From: Agathobacter ruminis
GTDB taxonomy: Bacteria > Bacillota > Clostridia > Lachnospirales > Lachnospiraceae
NCBI RefSeq assembly: GCF_002735305.1
Contig: NZ_PDYG01000135.1
Span: 35,049 to 99,048 of the forward strand
Reading direction: 5' to 3'
Length of the DNA: 64,000 nucleotides
In this document: positions 36,413 to 45,263 of the stretch, one piece after another
Position numbering within the stretch: the stretch's first letter is position 1
Layout: each line of letters begins with the position of its first letter
Position numbers and translations under genes: made by a program
The notes under the pieces: model-generated
The model's database searches: none
The model's input: only the letters and a program-made list of their open reading frames with translations
What the model was told of the DNA's origin: nothing

Positions 36413-36649
36413 ATGGAAAGAAAAGAAATTATTGAAAAGTTAATAGAGTTTGCTTCACTTGCATTTAAAGTAGATGCTTCTACACTGAGTGAGGACACCA
36501 ACCTGAATGAGCTTGGAACCGCTTCCATGCAGCGTGTTTCCATGACAGCATCGATTGAGAATGAATTTGATGTGATGATTCCGGTTGCCAGATTCGGACA
36601 GTTTGAAACCATCAGCAAGTTGGCAGATTATATCGAAGAAGAGGCATAA
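36413..36649 (+). CDS. Acyl carrier protein-like protein
   Basis: A 78-residue four-helix carrier protein. The phosphopantetheine site is Ser38 in LGTASMQRV, replacing the usual DSL context with ASM but keeping the Ser. The overall pattern (LNELGTASMQRVSMTASIENEFDV, described in parts) follows the ACP fold. It is stand-alone and lies 2 bp before a thiolase-like gene, so it probably carries the acyl group that enzyme uses. It is not in a fatty-acid synthesis cluster. Confidence 0.85.
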   Translation: MERKEIIEKLIEFASLAFKVDASTLSEDTNLNELGTASMQRVSMTASIENEFDVMIPVARFGQFETISKLADYIEEEA

Positions 36650-36651
36650 CT

Positions 36652-37941
36652 ATGGTCGAGAATGTGAAGCTTGGAAAAAATATGAGAAGTGTTTCCATCG
36701 TTGGAATCGGTGCAACACCTTTTATGAATCTGATTAAAAATGAGACATATCATGGATTGACCAATGGAGAATTATTTGGCCGTGCCGCGCTTGATGCGAT
36801 GCGAGATGCAAATGTACAGCCTCGTGATGTACAATATTTTTTCCATGGTTCTGCAAACCCGCATGTTCTGAATAACTGTATCACACCGAATGTACAGGTT
36901 GCTGACTGGTTTGGTATGCGCGGAAAGGGATCGCTTTCCCATTCCGAAGGATGCTGTACCGGATATATCGCACTGGAAGAAGCGGTATTTGCTGTGGCTT
37001 CCGGCGCGTATGATATTGTATTGACCGGCGCCTGTGATTGTGGTACCGGTATGCCGGATGGCAATACACCGGATCATATGCGTGTGGAATTGTCGACAGA
37101 AGTATTATTCCCGGATCTCGATTCGATCTTTGATCGTGCATACGGCCGTTATCTCGGCGGCGGACCTGGTATGAATCATGATGACTGGATTAATCTGTAT
37201 GCGCATGAGAATCATCTGACACCGGAGCAGGTGGATGATGTTCTGAATCATCAATCGTATCATATGCGTCGCGCGGGCGCTTTGAATCCGCGAGCAATCC
37301 GGCGTCAGACATTTGACGAGATGGCAAAAGAAGCGGGATATGATGATGTCTGGGAATACATGAAGAGCCCATATAACCCGAAGATGACACAATATCTGCG
37401 CACCTCGAGTGATTCCTGTGTGGCAGACGGAGCTGCTACCTGCATCGTCGTTCCGACCGAAATCGCGCACAAATTTACAGATAAACCTATCGAAGTATTG
37501 GCGATCGGTGCATCGGTACTCGATGCGATTGTGCCGCATCTGGAAAAGAAGGCAACGGCAATTGCCGCAAAACAGGTCTATGACGCAACCGGTTTGACTC
37601 CGGATGACATCGATCTGGTCATGGTCAACGACTTTATCGGTTCGTCAGCATTCCTTGCCGCAGAGGAAATCGGATATCTGCCAAAAGGAGAAGGCTGGAA
37701 GTATGTACTGGAAGGTCGAACCGCCTTTGATGGGGATAAGCCAATCAATCCAAATGGAGGACGCACTTCTTATGGTCATGCATTTGGCGCATCCGGACTT
37801 GCAGATGTATTTGAGGCTGTTACGCAGATGCGCGGCGAAGCCGGAAGCAGACAGGTGAAAAAATTACCGAAATATACATTTTTGCGTGGATTTGGTGGTG
37901 CACAGAATGTGCGTGCCATCATCTTAAAAGCAGGATTTTAG
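36652..37941 (+). CDS. Thiolase-like acyltransferase
   Basis: A 429-residue thiolase-superfamily protein of the SCP2/Ltp2/PhlC-like branch. The nucleophile region is SEGCCTGYIALEEA (Cys101/Cys102), and GGRTSYGHAFGASG near residue 365 supplies the active-site His. The second catalytic Cys of true thiolases is missing; the C-terminus reads FGGAQN. Family members of this type work with a DUF35 partner and either add or remove acyl groups at carbon (PhlACB) or perform retro-aldol cleavage (Ltp2). A DUF35 gene follows after 10 bp. The substrate here is unknown. Confidence 0.87.
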   Translation: MVENVKLGKNMRSVSIVGIGATPFMNLIKNETYHGLTNGELFGRAALDAMRDANVQPRDVQYFFHGSANPHVLNNCITPNVQVADWFGMRGKGSLSHSEGCCTGYIALEEAVFAVASGAYDIVLTGACDCGTGMPDGNTPDHMRVELSTEVLFPDLDSIFDRAYGRYLGGGPGMNHDDWINLYAHENHLTPEQVDDVLNHQSYHMRRAGALNPRAIRRQTFDEMAKEAGYDDVWEYMKSPYNPKMTQYLRTSSDSCVADGAATCIVVPTEIAHKFTDKPIEVLAIGASVLDAIVPHLEKKATAIAAKQVYDATGLTPDDIDLVMVNDFIGSSAFLAAEEIGYLPKGEGWKYVLEGRTAFDGDKPINPNGGRTSYGHAFGASGLADVFEAVTQMRGEAGSRQVKKLPKYTFLRGFGGAQNVRAIILKAGF

Positions 37942-37951
37942 GAGGGATAAT

Positions 37952-38392
37952 ATGGATCAAAATACAATGACAACCGAGGAATTCTGGAATCCGGAACATA
38001 TTGTCGAAAAATTCTGGAATGGGTTAAAAGAAGGCAAAATATTGGCGCGCAAATGCCCTGAGTGTGGTGCAATTGAGTTTCCGCCACATTTGGCATGCAA
38101 CAGTTGCGGATATATCGAAACCGAGTGGACACAGATGAGTGGTAAGGCAATGCTCAAAAGCTTTGTTTTTACAGGTGTATTAAATGCCCGTCTTGAACTC
38201 GAGGACCGTGGACTCAAATATGTCTGCGGTGAAGTGGAATTCGAAGAAGGAGTATCGATTAATGCGGTGATCCTTGGAATAAATAAAAAGAAAGGGCGTG
38301 AGATACAGGACAAACTTCCCCTTCCCGTTCACCCTGTATTTTACGACATGGGCCGCTACACGACCTTGTTCTTTGAATTGGATGAAAATTAA
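37952..38392 (+). CDS. OB-fold/zinc-ribbon DUF35 partner of the thiolase
   Basis: A 146-residue protein with a rubredoxin-like zinc ribbon (Cys35, Cys38, Cys49, Cys52 in CPECG and CNSCG) followed by an OB-fold, the DUF35/ChsH2-C arrangement. Such proteins form obligate complexes with thiolase-like enzymes and help bind the acyl-carrier substrate. It immediately follows the thiolase gene with AGGAGG upstream and ends the acyl module before a terminator. Confidence 0.9.
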   Translation: MDQNTMTTEEFWNPEHIVEKFWNGLKEGKILARKCPECGAIEFPPHLACNSCGYIETEWTQMSGKAMLKSFVFTGVLNARLELEDRGLKYVCGEVEFEEGVSINAVILGINKKKGREIQDKLPLPVHPVFYDMGRYTTLFFELDEN

Positions 38393-38428
38393 TTTTTCAT
38401 TTAACTCCATATAGAATGGAAATTGCAA

Positions 38429-38458
38429 AAAAAGGAGCATATGCCATGCTTCTTTTTT
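38429..38458 (+). terminator. Terminator of the acyl module, followed by a -10 element
   Basis: AAGGAGCAT and ATGCTTCTT (one G-T pair) form a stem followed by TTTTT. A TATAAT at 38463-38468 directly after it probably serves the GH3 gene, although no good -35 was found. Confidence 0.65.
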
Positions 38459-38503
38459 GCGTTATAATAGGATTATCAGATGATAAGGAGAAAGGAAACA
38501 ACT

Positions 38504-40702
38504 ATGAAATTAGAAAAAACTGCAGAAGCATTCGTGGAAGAACTGCTTGGCAAAATGACGCTGGAGGAAAAAATCGGCCAGATGAATCAGGCATCCGTGT
38601 CATTGGTCGGAGGGTTTGATGTTCCGTTTGAAGAATTGATTGAGATGGTGACAGACGGCCGCGTTTCACAGGAAAAATTTGAAGAATTGATGCGTACATC
38701 AGAGCGTGATTATCATGAGGATGATATCAGAGCCGGACTGGTGGGATCTGTGATGTGCCAGGATCCGGAAAAGGTCAATGAATTGCAGCATATTGCGGTG
38801 GAGGAAACAAGACTGGGAATTCCGCTTTTAATCGGACTCGATGTCATCCATGGATTCCGCAGTATCTATCCGATTGCACTTGCGGAGGCATGCGCCTTTG
38901 ATGAGAACCTGTTTGAGCGCACCGCACGGATGGCGACAAAAGAATCCCGTGCGAAAGGTGTGAACTGGCATTTCGCACCGATGCTGGATGTTGCACGCGA
39001 TGCCAGATGGGGACGCGTTTCTGAAGGCCCGGGCGAGGATCCGTATCTGGGCAGCTTGTTTGCACGGGCAAAGGTGCGTGGCCTTCAAAATGACCGGTCA
39101 TGCACGGACAATTATGTGGCAGCCTGCCTGAAGCATTATGTTGCTTATGGTGCGTGCGAAGCAGGGCGCGATTATAATACGACGACAATGTCTCCATCCA
39201 TTTTGCGCAATGTCTATCTGCCGTCATTTAAGGCTGCAGTGGATGAGGGGGCAATGACTGTGATGGCTTCATTTAATGATTTGAATGGTGTTCCGTGCAC
39301 CGTCAATCAATATACCCTGCGTCAAATCCTCAAGGGAGAATATCAGTTTGACGGACTGGTTGTCAGCGATGCGAATGCAATTCGCGAATGTGTGATTCAC
39401 GGAATCGCAGCAGACAATGCGGATGCCGGAAGGCAGGCTGCAATTGCCGGACTGGATATTGATATGGGCACCAATATTTACCGCAATCATCTCGCAGATT
39501 CGGTGCGCGAAGGACTGGTGGACGAATCGGTGATTGATGATGCCGTGCGCAGAATCCTGCGTGTCAAGAAATGGCTGGGATTGTTTGAACATCCGTATGT
39601 TCCTGAAGAACTGATGCATCGCTATGACACTTTGCCGGCCGAGCATGTGGAACTCGCACGGGAAGCGGCAGAGAAATCAATTGTACTTTTGAAAAATGAC
39701 GATCATGTATTGCCATTGAAAAAAGATACAAAGATTGCATTGGTTGGCGCATTGGCAGATATGCCGGAAGAAGTGGTCGGCTCATGGGCTTTGAGCTGGC
39801 AGCCGGAAGACTGTGTCTCTTTGAAAATGGGATTGGAAAACAAAAAAGCCAATTTCGAATATTTCCGCTGTGCGGGACCGGAAGGCGATTATAACGAAGA
39901 TGAGGTTGCACAGGCAATTGCATACGGTGAAGTCATCGTGGCACTGGTTGGAGAGACGACTGCCATGTCAGGCGAGGCAGCAAGCCGTGCAGACATCACG
40001 ATTCCGGGACAGCAGCGCAGACTGCTTGAAGCACTTCAGGCATCCGGTAAGCCGGTTGTCGTATTGCTCCAAAACGGTCGTCCGCTCGCCCTCGATTGGG
40101 AAAAAGAACATTGCCCGACGCTTGTCGAAACATGGCATCTGGGCATTCAAATGGGAAATGCAGTTGCAAATGTACTGTTTGGCGAAAAGGTTCCGGAGGG
40201 AAAACTTTCGGTCACCATGCCGCTTATGACAGGTCAGTGTCCGGTTTATTACAACCATCCGAATACCGGACGCCCGGGCACCAGAGGCAAATTTACTTCC
40301 CGCTATCTGGATGCGGGACATGAGATCGCATTTGTGTTTGGACATGGACTCAGCTATACTACATTTGAATATCATGATCTGCAGGTCAAAGACTGTGGAG
40401 ACAAATTTGAAGTGAGTGTCAGTTTAAAGAATACCGGAGACTGCAAAGCGACAGAGACGGTACAGATGTATCTGCAGGATGTAACTGCAAGTCTTGTCCG
40501 TCCGGTGAAAGAATTAAAAGGATTCCAAAAAGTGACGCTCTCCGCAGGACAGCGCACAAAAGTGATGTTGGAACTGGACAAGACGCAGATGGGATTCTAT
40601 AACAATTCGGAAGAATATGTACGTGAAGATGGATTGTTCCGTATTTATGTGGGTGGCAGTTCCGGGGACTGCCTGTGTGAAGAGATTACTGTGCAGTTCT
40701 AA
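38504..40702 (+). CDS. GH3-family beta-glucosidase
   Basis: A 732-residue cytoplasmic beta-glycosidase. The N-terminal GH3 barrel has GLDVIHGFRSIYPIALAEAC and ARWGRVSEGPGEDPYL, and the nucleophile Asp289 lies in GLVVSDANAIREC. A C-terminal GH3 lobe (about 380-600) and a fibronectin-III-like domain (about 640-732, TETVQMYLQD) complete the common bacterial layout. No signal peptide, so it works on imported glucosides. In this locus it probably removes O-linked glucose from polyphenol glycosides. The start at 38504 follows AAGGAGAAAGG. Confidence 0.95.
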   Translation: MKLEKTAEAFVEELLGKMTLEEKIGQMNQASVSLVGGFDVPFEELIEMVTDGRVSQEKFEELMRTSERDYHEDDIRAGLVGSVMCQDPEKVNELQHIAVEETRLGIPLLIGLDVIHGFRSIYPIALAEACAFDENLFERTARMATKESRAKGVNWHFAPMLDVARDARWGRVSEGPGEDPYLGSLFARAKVRGLQNDRSCTDNYVAACLKHYVAYGACEAGRDYNTTTMSPSILRNVYLPSFKAAVDEGAMTVMASFNDLNGVPCTVNQYTLRQILKGEYQFDGLVVSDANAIRECVIHGIAADNADAGRQAAIAGLDIDMGTNIYRNHLADSVREGLVDESVIDDAVRRILRVKKWLGLFEHPYVPEELMHRYDTLPAEHVELAREAAEKSIVLLKNDDHVLPLKKDTKIALVGALADMPEEVVGSWALSWQPEDCVSLKMGLENKKANFEYFRCAGPEGDYNEDEVAQAIAYGEVIVALVGETTAMSGEAASRADITIPGQQRRLLEALQASGKPVVVLLQNGRPLALDWEKEHCPTLVETWHLGIQMGNAVANVLFGEKVPEGKLSVTMPLMTGQCPVYYNHPNTGRPGTRGKFTSRYLDAGHEIAFVFGHGLSYTTFEYHDLQVKDCGDKFEVSVSLKNTGDCKATETVQMYLQDVTASLVRPVKELKGFQKVTLSAGQRTKVMLELDKTQMGFYNNSEEYVREDGLFRIYVGGSSGDCLCEEITVQF

Positions 40703-40713
40703 GAGGAAGCAAT

Positions 40714-41142
40714 ATGATACGAAGTAAAGCAGAGGCTTGCCGAATTCTGGGAGTCGGAATCCTTGCAACAAAGGATGAAATAAAATCTGCATATAAGAAT
40801 ATGGCAAAGCGCTTTCATCCGGATGCACTGGGTGGATCAAAAGAGCAGTATTATATTGCACGCGAGGCGTATGAATTTCTGATGAATGGCACGCAGATAG
40901 ATGCCGGCAGGATACTGGGCACCACACCTGATATGAAACGACGTCGCGAAGAGGAGGACGCTTATGCGCGCTGGTTTGAAAAACAGCGCGCGGAGCATTT
41001 GCAGCAACAGATGCAAAAAGAGCAGGAAGAGGAAATGCTTCGAAAGAAACAAAAAGAAGAATATGACAAAGCGATGGAGGCAATCAATGCCATCCGCGTG
41101 GCAGAAGCAATCAAGGCGCTGATTCGGGAGGATAAGAAGTAA
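40714..41142 (+). CDS. J-domain protein
   Basis: A 142-residue protein with an N-terminal J domain (about 5-60) containing the HPD motif at residues 35-37 (KRFHPDALGG). The rest is a long, charged helix rich in Glu, Lys and Gln (about 75-130). There are no zinc fingers or substrate-binding domain of DnaJ, so it is a specialised DnaK co-chaperone. It lies 11 bp after the GH3 gene and 2 bp before the PRD regulator, and is thus co-expressed with them. Its client is unknown. Confidence 0.87.
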   Translation: MIRSKAEACRILGVGILATKDEIKSAYKNMAKRFHPDALGGSKEQYYIAREAYEFLMNGTQIDAGRILGTTPDMKRRREEEDAYARWFEKQRAEHLQQQMQKEQEEEMLRKKQKEEYDKAMEAINAIRVAEAIKALIREDKK

Positions 41143-41144
41143 AC

Positions 41145-43184
41145 ATGATAAATGTAAATTTAACATCTAGACAAAAGCAGATCCTGTGGCTTCTGAATGC
41201 CCGACAGACAGTCTATTCCGGCAAGGAACTGTCCTCGGCAATGGGAATCTCTGACAGGACTTTGCGCACGGATATTACCCAAATCAACCGGCAACTTGAA
41301 AGTTATGGAATCAAAATTGAAGCAGTGCACAGCAAGGGGTATCTCCTGTCCGTGCAAAATCCAAAGAACCTGCTGGAATTGTTTGCAACAATGGAAAATT
41401 ATCAGACCAAGGAGGACCGCATACTGTCACTGATTTTGAGACTGCTTGCAAAAGTCGGATGGCAAAATCTCGGCGAGCTTGAGGATGAAATCCATGTGAG
41501 CCATGCGACGATGGAAAAAGATATCAAATCCATTCGCCATCGTTACAGTCAACAATATCCGTATTTAAAGATTGAGCGAAAAGGCAATCAGATTCGGATT
41601 GAAGATGATGAAAAAAAGAAACGCAGTATTTTGATTCGCACTTATGTGGAGAATTGGGATTATGATTCCAAAGAGGGAATCATTCTGCTGAAAGATGATT
41701 TTAAATCCGGACAATTGGCAAAGATACAGGAATTGTTAAATGAACAATTAACACAGACCGACACCTATCTGGACGATTATGCATTTGTCTATCTGACCAT
41801 GACAGTGGTGGTAATGTATCTGCGCAACCGCAACGGATTTACGATAGAGGATATGTCGGAACCGGTGGAGTCGGTTGTTCCGGCGCCGGCGTCATTTTTG
41901 CAGGCGCAGCTGGGAGCTGCCCGCATTACGGAGCCTACCGGAGAAATCGATGCGTCTATGCAAATACTGTTGCAGGAGATGGAGCGCATCTGGGAGATCC
42001 AATTCTCCAAAAGCGAATATCGTTATCTGTCCGAAATCAAGCAGCAGCTTGTATTTCTATGTGAAAAGAATACTCAGCGCGATTTCATTTTCCTAAGCCG
42101 TACCGATGAGACGAGCCGTGCAATCGTGGATGAATTGCGCGAAGCACTGAATGCGCAATACGGAATTGATTTCTCAGAGGACGATATGTTATATGTCGGT
42201 TTAACAAGACATGTGCAGGGAATCCGAACAGGCATGATGACGCCGCCACGGCCGAACCGGGTGCTTGGAGAAGAGCTGCGCAAGAAATATCCGTTCCTCG
42301 GAGAAATGGTGCATTTCATGCGCAGATTCCTGGAGGAGCGATGTGAGATGTCTCTGGGCAGTCAGGAGGAGAATTATCTGTTGCCGCCGATGATTCTGGC
42401 GGAGTCTGCGCTTTATCAAAAACGGCGTGGAAGCGGAATCCCGACAGCGGTCATCAGCCATTTTAATGACAGCACTACAATGTGCCTGATGAACCAGCTG
42501 AAGCAGCATTACGGCGCGATTTTGGATTTGTACGGACCATTCACGCTACATGAGAGGAATTTGATTGACCAGAAGAATGCATCCCTGATTGTGAGCACAG
42601 TGCGCGCTGATGCATTATATCAGGCCTTCCGCGTGCCGGTATTAAAAGTCTCTCCACTGTTGGATGCGTCCGATCAGATTGGAATTGATTTGTATCTATA
42701 CAGTCTGAAGAACCGATATTTGTATCAGGCACCGCTTTTGCCTATGGCGGAATATTTCCCGAACAGTCTGTGTTACCGCCTGACAAACAAAAATAATATA
42801 CTTCCGCTACTAGCGGAAATTAAAGAACGGCTGGAAAAAGAAACCGGCTATCCGTGCCCTTCCAAAATCAATATGGAAAGTGACTATTTTTGCGTGCTGA
42901 CCAACGGATTTTTGTTCTATTATCAGATCAATAACCGTCTGGCGCAAAGTGTTGTAAGCCTCGTAGATCTGGGCAAAGAGACCTCCTGTCGCTATGCGCG
43001 AAACATCCGCACGGTGATGTATATGCAGATGCCGCAGTCCATGCGTCCGACGCTGGGGTGGTTTTACTATATTGCGATGGAACTTGCACAGTATCCGGAA
43101 GAATTAAAAGCGGTCTTTTCCGGCAAATCATTGGAAGATCTGACGATTAATATCAGCCGCAACATCACAGAGAATTTCCGTTAA
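41145..43184 (+). CDS. PRD-domain transcriptional regulator (BglG/MtlR-like, DNA-binding type)
   Basis: A 679-residue regulator. Two N-terminal helix-turn-helix segments (RQKQILWLLNARQTVYSGKEL; ELEDEIHVSHATMEKDIKSI) mark it as a DNA-binding activator, not an RNA-binding antiterminator, since no CAT domain is present. PRD-like helical domains follow (about 165-400), then an EIIB-like domain (about 410-500). The last 150 residues do not match a clear EIIA. It may respond to sugar phosphorylation state. A dyad just downstream at the promoter of the ene-reductase gene is a candidate binding site. Confidence 0.82.
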   Translation: MINVNLTSRQKQILWLLNARQTVYSGKELSSAMGISDRTLRTDITQINRQLESYGIKIEAVHSKGYLLSVQNPKNLLELFATMENYQTKEDRILSLILRLLAKVGWQNLGELEDEIHVSHATMEKDIKSIRHRYSQQYPYLKIERKGNQIRIEDDEKKKRSILIRTYVENWDYDSKEGIILLKDDFKSGQLAKIQELLNEQLTQTDTYLDDYAFVYLTMTVVVMYLRNRNGFTIEDMSEPVESVVPAPASFLQAQLGAARITEPTGEIDASMQILLQEMERIWEIQFSKSEYRYLSEIKQQLVFLCEKNTQRDFIFLSRTDETSRAIVDELREALNAQYGIDFSEDDMLYVGLTRHVQGIRTGMMTPPRPNRVLGEELRKKYPFLGEMVHFMRRFLEERCEMSLGSQEENYLLPPMILAESALYQKRRGSGIPTAVISHFNDSTTMCLMNQLKQHYGAILDLYGPFTLHERNLIDQKNASLIVSTVRADALYQAFRVPVLKVSPLLDASDQIGIDLYLYSLKNRYLYQAPLLPMAEYFPNSLCYRLTNKNNILPLLAEIKERLEKETGYPCPSKINMESDYFCVLTNGFLFYYQINNRLAQSVVSLVDLGKETSCRYARNIRTVMYMQMPQSMRPTLGWFYYIAMELAQYPEELKAVFSGKSLEDLTINISRNITENFR

Positions 43185-43202
43185 CTAACGGAAAAAGCAA
43201 AG

Positions 43203-43258
43203 TTGAACAGGTACACCCCGTTTTCGTATACTGATAGTAGCGAAAGGGGTGTTTTTTT
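43203..43258 (+). promoter_or_regulatory. Promoter with overlapping dyad/terminator before the ene-reductase gene
   Basis: A promoter (TTGAAC, 18 bp, TATACT at 43227-43232) overlaps a dyad: ACACCCC at 43213-43219 with TTTTCG, and CGAAA with GGGGTGT at 43241-43252. The dyad is followed by seven T and then the ATG at 43259. For transcripts coming from the PRD gene it can act as a terminator whose 3' arm contains the ribosome site AAAGGGGTG. For the local promoter the left arm is untranscribed, and the dyad could be an operator. Confidence 0.65.
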
Positions 43259-45223
43259 ATGGTATATCCAAACTTATTCAAGCCAATTCGAATTGGCAAT
43301 TTAAGATTAAAGAATCGTATCATCGCGGCACCGACGAGTCCGAGTATGATTACAACAGAAGGTTTTTTTACGCCTGAAATGGCAGCTTATCTGGAAGAAA
43401 AAGCATTGGGCGGCTGTGCAGTGGTGACTTACGGCGAGGCAATCGTTCATTCCGCAACCGGAAAAAGTCACAACAAGCAGTTACAGCTGGATGCATTTGG
43501 TGTCCGTCAGGGACTGACGGAATCTACACGCATGATTCATAATGCAGGAGGTCTGGCCAATATCCAGTTGTCACATGGCGGTATGTACGGTGGTCTGGCA
43601 TCTGTCGGCGGAGACATCGGCACTTGTGCGAAGGCATACGGACCGAGCGAAATGGAGATGCCTGCCGGACATGTCGAGGAGATGCCAAAGGAATTAATAT
43701 ATGAAATCATCGAATCCTATGGTAAATCTGCGAAACTTTGCAAGGATGTCGGATATGATATGGTGCAGGTGCATGCGGCACATGGCTGGCTGTTCAACCA
43801 GTTTCTTTCGCTGGTATTCAATCATCGCACCGATGAATTCGGGGGAAGTCTCGAGAATCGGGCACGTTTTTTGATGCTGGCACTGGACGAAGTGCGCAAA
43901 GCGGTTGGACCCGGCTTTCCGATTGAACTGCGTCTGAACGGAGATGATTTCCAGGAGGGCGGACTGTCGCTGGAAGATTATATCGAGGTTGCAAAGCTTG
44001 TCGATGACAAGGTTGATTTGTTTAATATCTCATGCGGCAATCATGAAGATCCGGCGATGTTCTGTCGTACGCATCCGAATTCATTTTTCCCGCGCGGCGT
44101 CAATGTATATTTGTCAGCGGAAATTAAAAAACATGTCAAGCATCCGGTTGCCTGTGTCGGCTCATTAAACGATCCGGCGCAAATGGAAGAAATCATTGCG
44201 AGTGGACAGGCAGACCTGGTTGAAATCGGAAGAGCGCTGGTCGCAGATCCGTATCTGCCAAACAAAGCGAAATGCGGATGCGCGGATGATATCAATCCAT
44301 GTCTGCGCTGCTATGAATGTTTTGGAGCAACCGGTCAGCTGGAAATGATCAAATGTACGGTTAATCCAACGCAGGGACATCAATTGGAAGAAAAATTAAA
44401 TGCACCATTAATCAAATGCAAAGTGCCGGAAACGGAGAAAAAGAAAGTACTCGTCGTAGGCGGCGGCCCGGCTGGCATGGAGGCGGCCATCACAGCTGCA
44501 AACCGTGGGCACGATGTGACACTGGTGGAAAAATCGGATCGCCTTGGTGGCAACCTGCATCCGGCAGGAAGTGCATTCTTTAAGCAGGATATTCGCAAAT
44601 TGTGTGAAGTGCTCGTGCGCCGTGTGGATCGTGCAGGAGTCAAAGTAATCCTCAACACTGAGGTGACGCCGGATTATGTAAAAGCATTTGCACCTGATAC
44701 ATTATTTGTTGCAATCGGTTCGAACGAGCTGAAACCGCCAATCAAAGGCATCGACAGTCCGCATGTATGCATGGCAATCGAGGCGGAGCTGCATCCGGAA
44801 AAACTTGGCAAGCGTGTCGCAATCATGGGTGGAGGACTTGTCGGCGCGGAAGCTGCCTGCAGCTTTGCGCATGAGGGGCATGAAGTCTCCATCATCGAGA
44901 TGAAAGATGATGTGGCCCTCGAAGTGAATTCTTTCTATCGGGGAGGCCTGATGCCGCATGTGCATGAGAGTGCGACCTGTTATGTAAAGACAAAGGTGCT
45001 TGAGATTGTTCCGGAAGGTGTCCTGGTAGAAAACGAAGAGAAGGGACAATTTGTCATTCCGGCAGATTCCGTTGTATGTGCATTGGGATTCCGCGCACCA
45101 TATCCTCTGGTGGATGCACTTTGCGATTGCGTGGATGATGCGCGCATCATCGGTGACTGCAACAAAGTGGGTATGATTTACCAGGCGATGGACAATGGCT
45201 ATCACAGCGCATACCGCTTATAA
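43259..45223 (+). CDS. Old-yellow-enzyme/FeS/FAD ene-reductase (2,4-dienoyl-CoA reductase family)
   Basis: A 654-residue three-part reductase. The FMN barrel (1-about 345) contains NIQLSHGGMYGG and VHAAHGWLFNQFLS. A 4Fe-4S site follows (CLRCYECF, then KCTVNP), and then FAD/NADH domains from about 390 (VVGGGPAGMEAAITAANRG; second Rossmann IMGGGLVGAEAA). Relatives reduce 2,4-dienoyl-CoA, bile-acid enones and isoflavones such as daidzein. His172 and His175 fit the substrate-binding pair, but the usual Tyr in HGYL is Trp177. In this locus a flavonoid or cinnamate C=C bond is a likely target. Ribosome site AAAGGGGTG lies within the dyad. Confidence 0.92.
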   Translation: MVYPNLFKPIRIGNLRLKNRIIAAPTSPSMITTEGFFTPEMAAYLEEKALGGCAVVTYGEAIVHSATGKSHNKQLQLDAFGVRQGLTESTRMIHNAGGLANIQLSHGGMYGGLASVGGDIGTCAKAYGPSEMEMPAGHVEEMPKELIYEIIESYGKSAKLCKDVGYDMVQVHAAHGWLFNQFLSLVFNHRTDEFGGSLENRARFLMLALDEVRKAVGPGFPIELRLNGDDFQEGGLSLEDYIEVAKLVDDKVDLFNISCGNHEDPAMFCRTHPNSFFPRGVNVYLSAEIKKHVKHPVACVGSLNDPAQMEEIIASGQADLVEIGRALVADPYLPNKAKCGCADDINPCLRCYECFGATGQLEMIKCTVNPTQGHQLEEKLNAPLIKCKVPETEKKKVLVVGGGPAGMEAAITAANRGHDVTLVEKSDRLGGNLHPAGSAFFKQDIRKLCEVLVRRVDRAGVKVILNTEVTPDYVKAFAPDTLFVAIGSNELKPPIKGIDSPHVCMAIEAELHPEKLGKRVAIMGGGLVGAEAACSFAHEGHEVSIIEMKDDVALEVNSFYRGGLMPHVHESATCYVKTKVLEIVPEGVLVENEEKGQFVIPADSVVCALGFRAPYPLVDALCDCVDDARIIGDCNKVGMIYQAMDNGYHSAYRL

Positions 45224-45263
45224 AAATAATACGCAATAAGAAATATGAAATGAGAGATGATGA

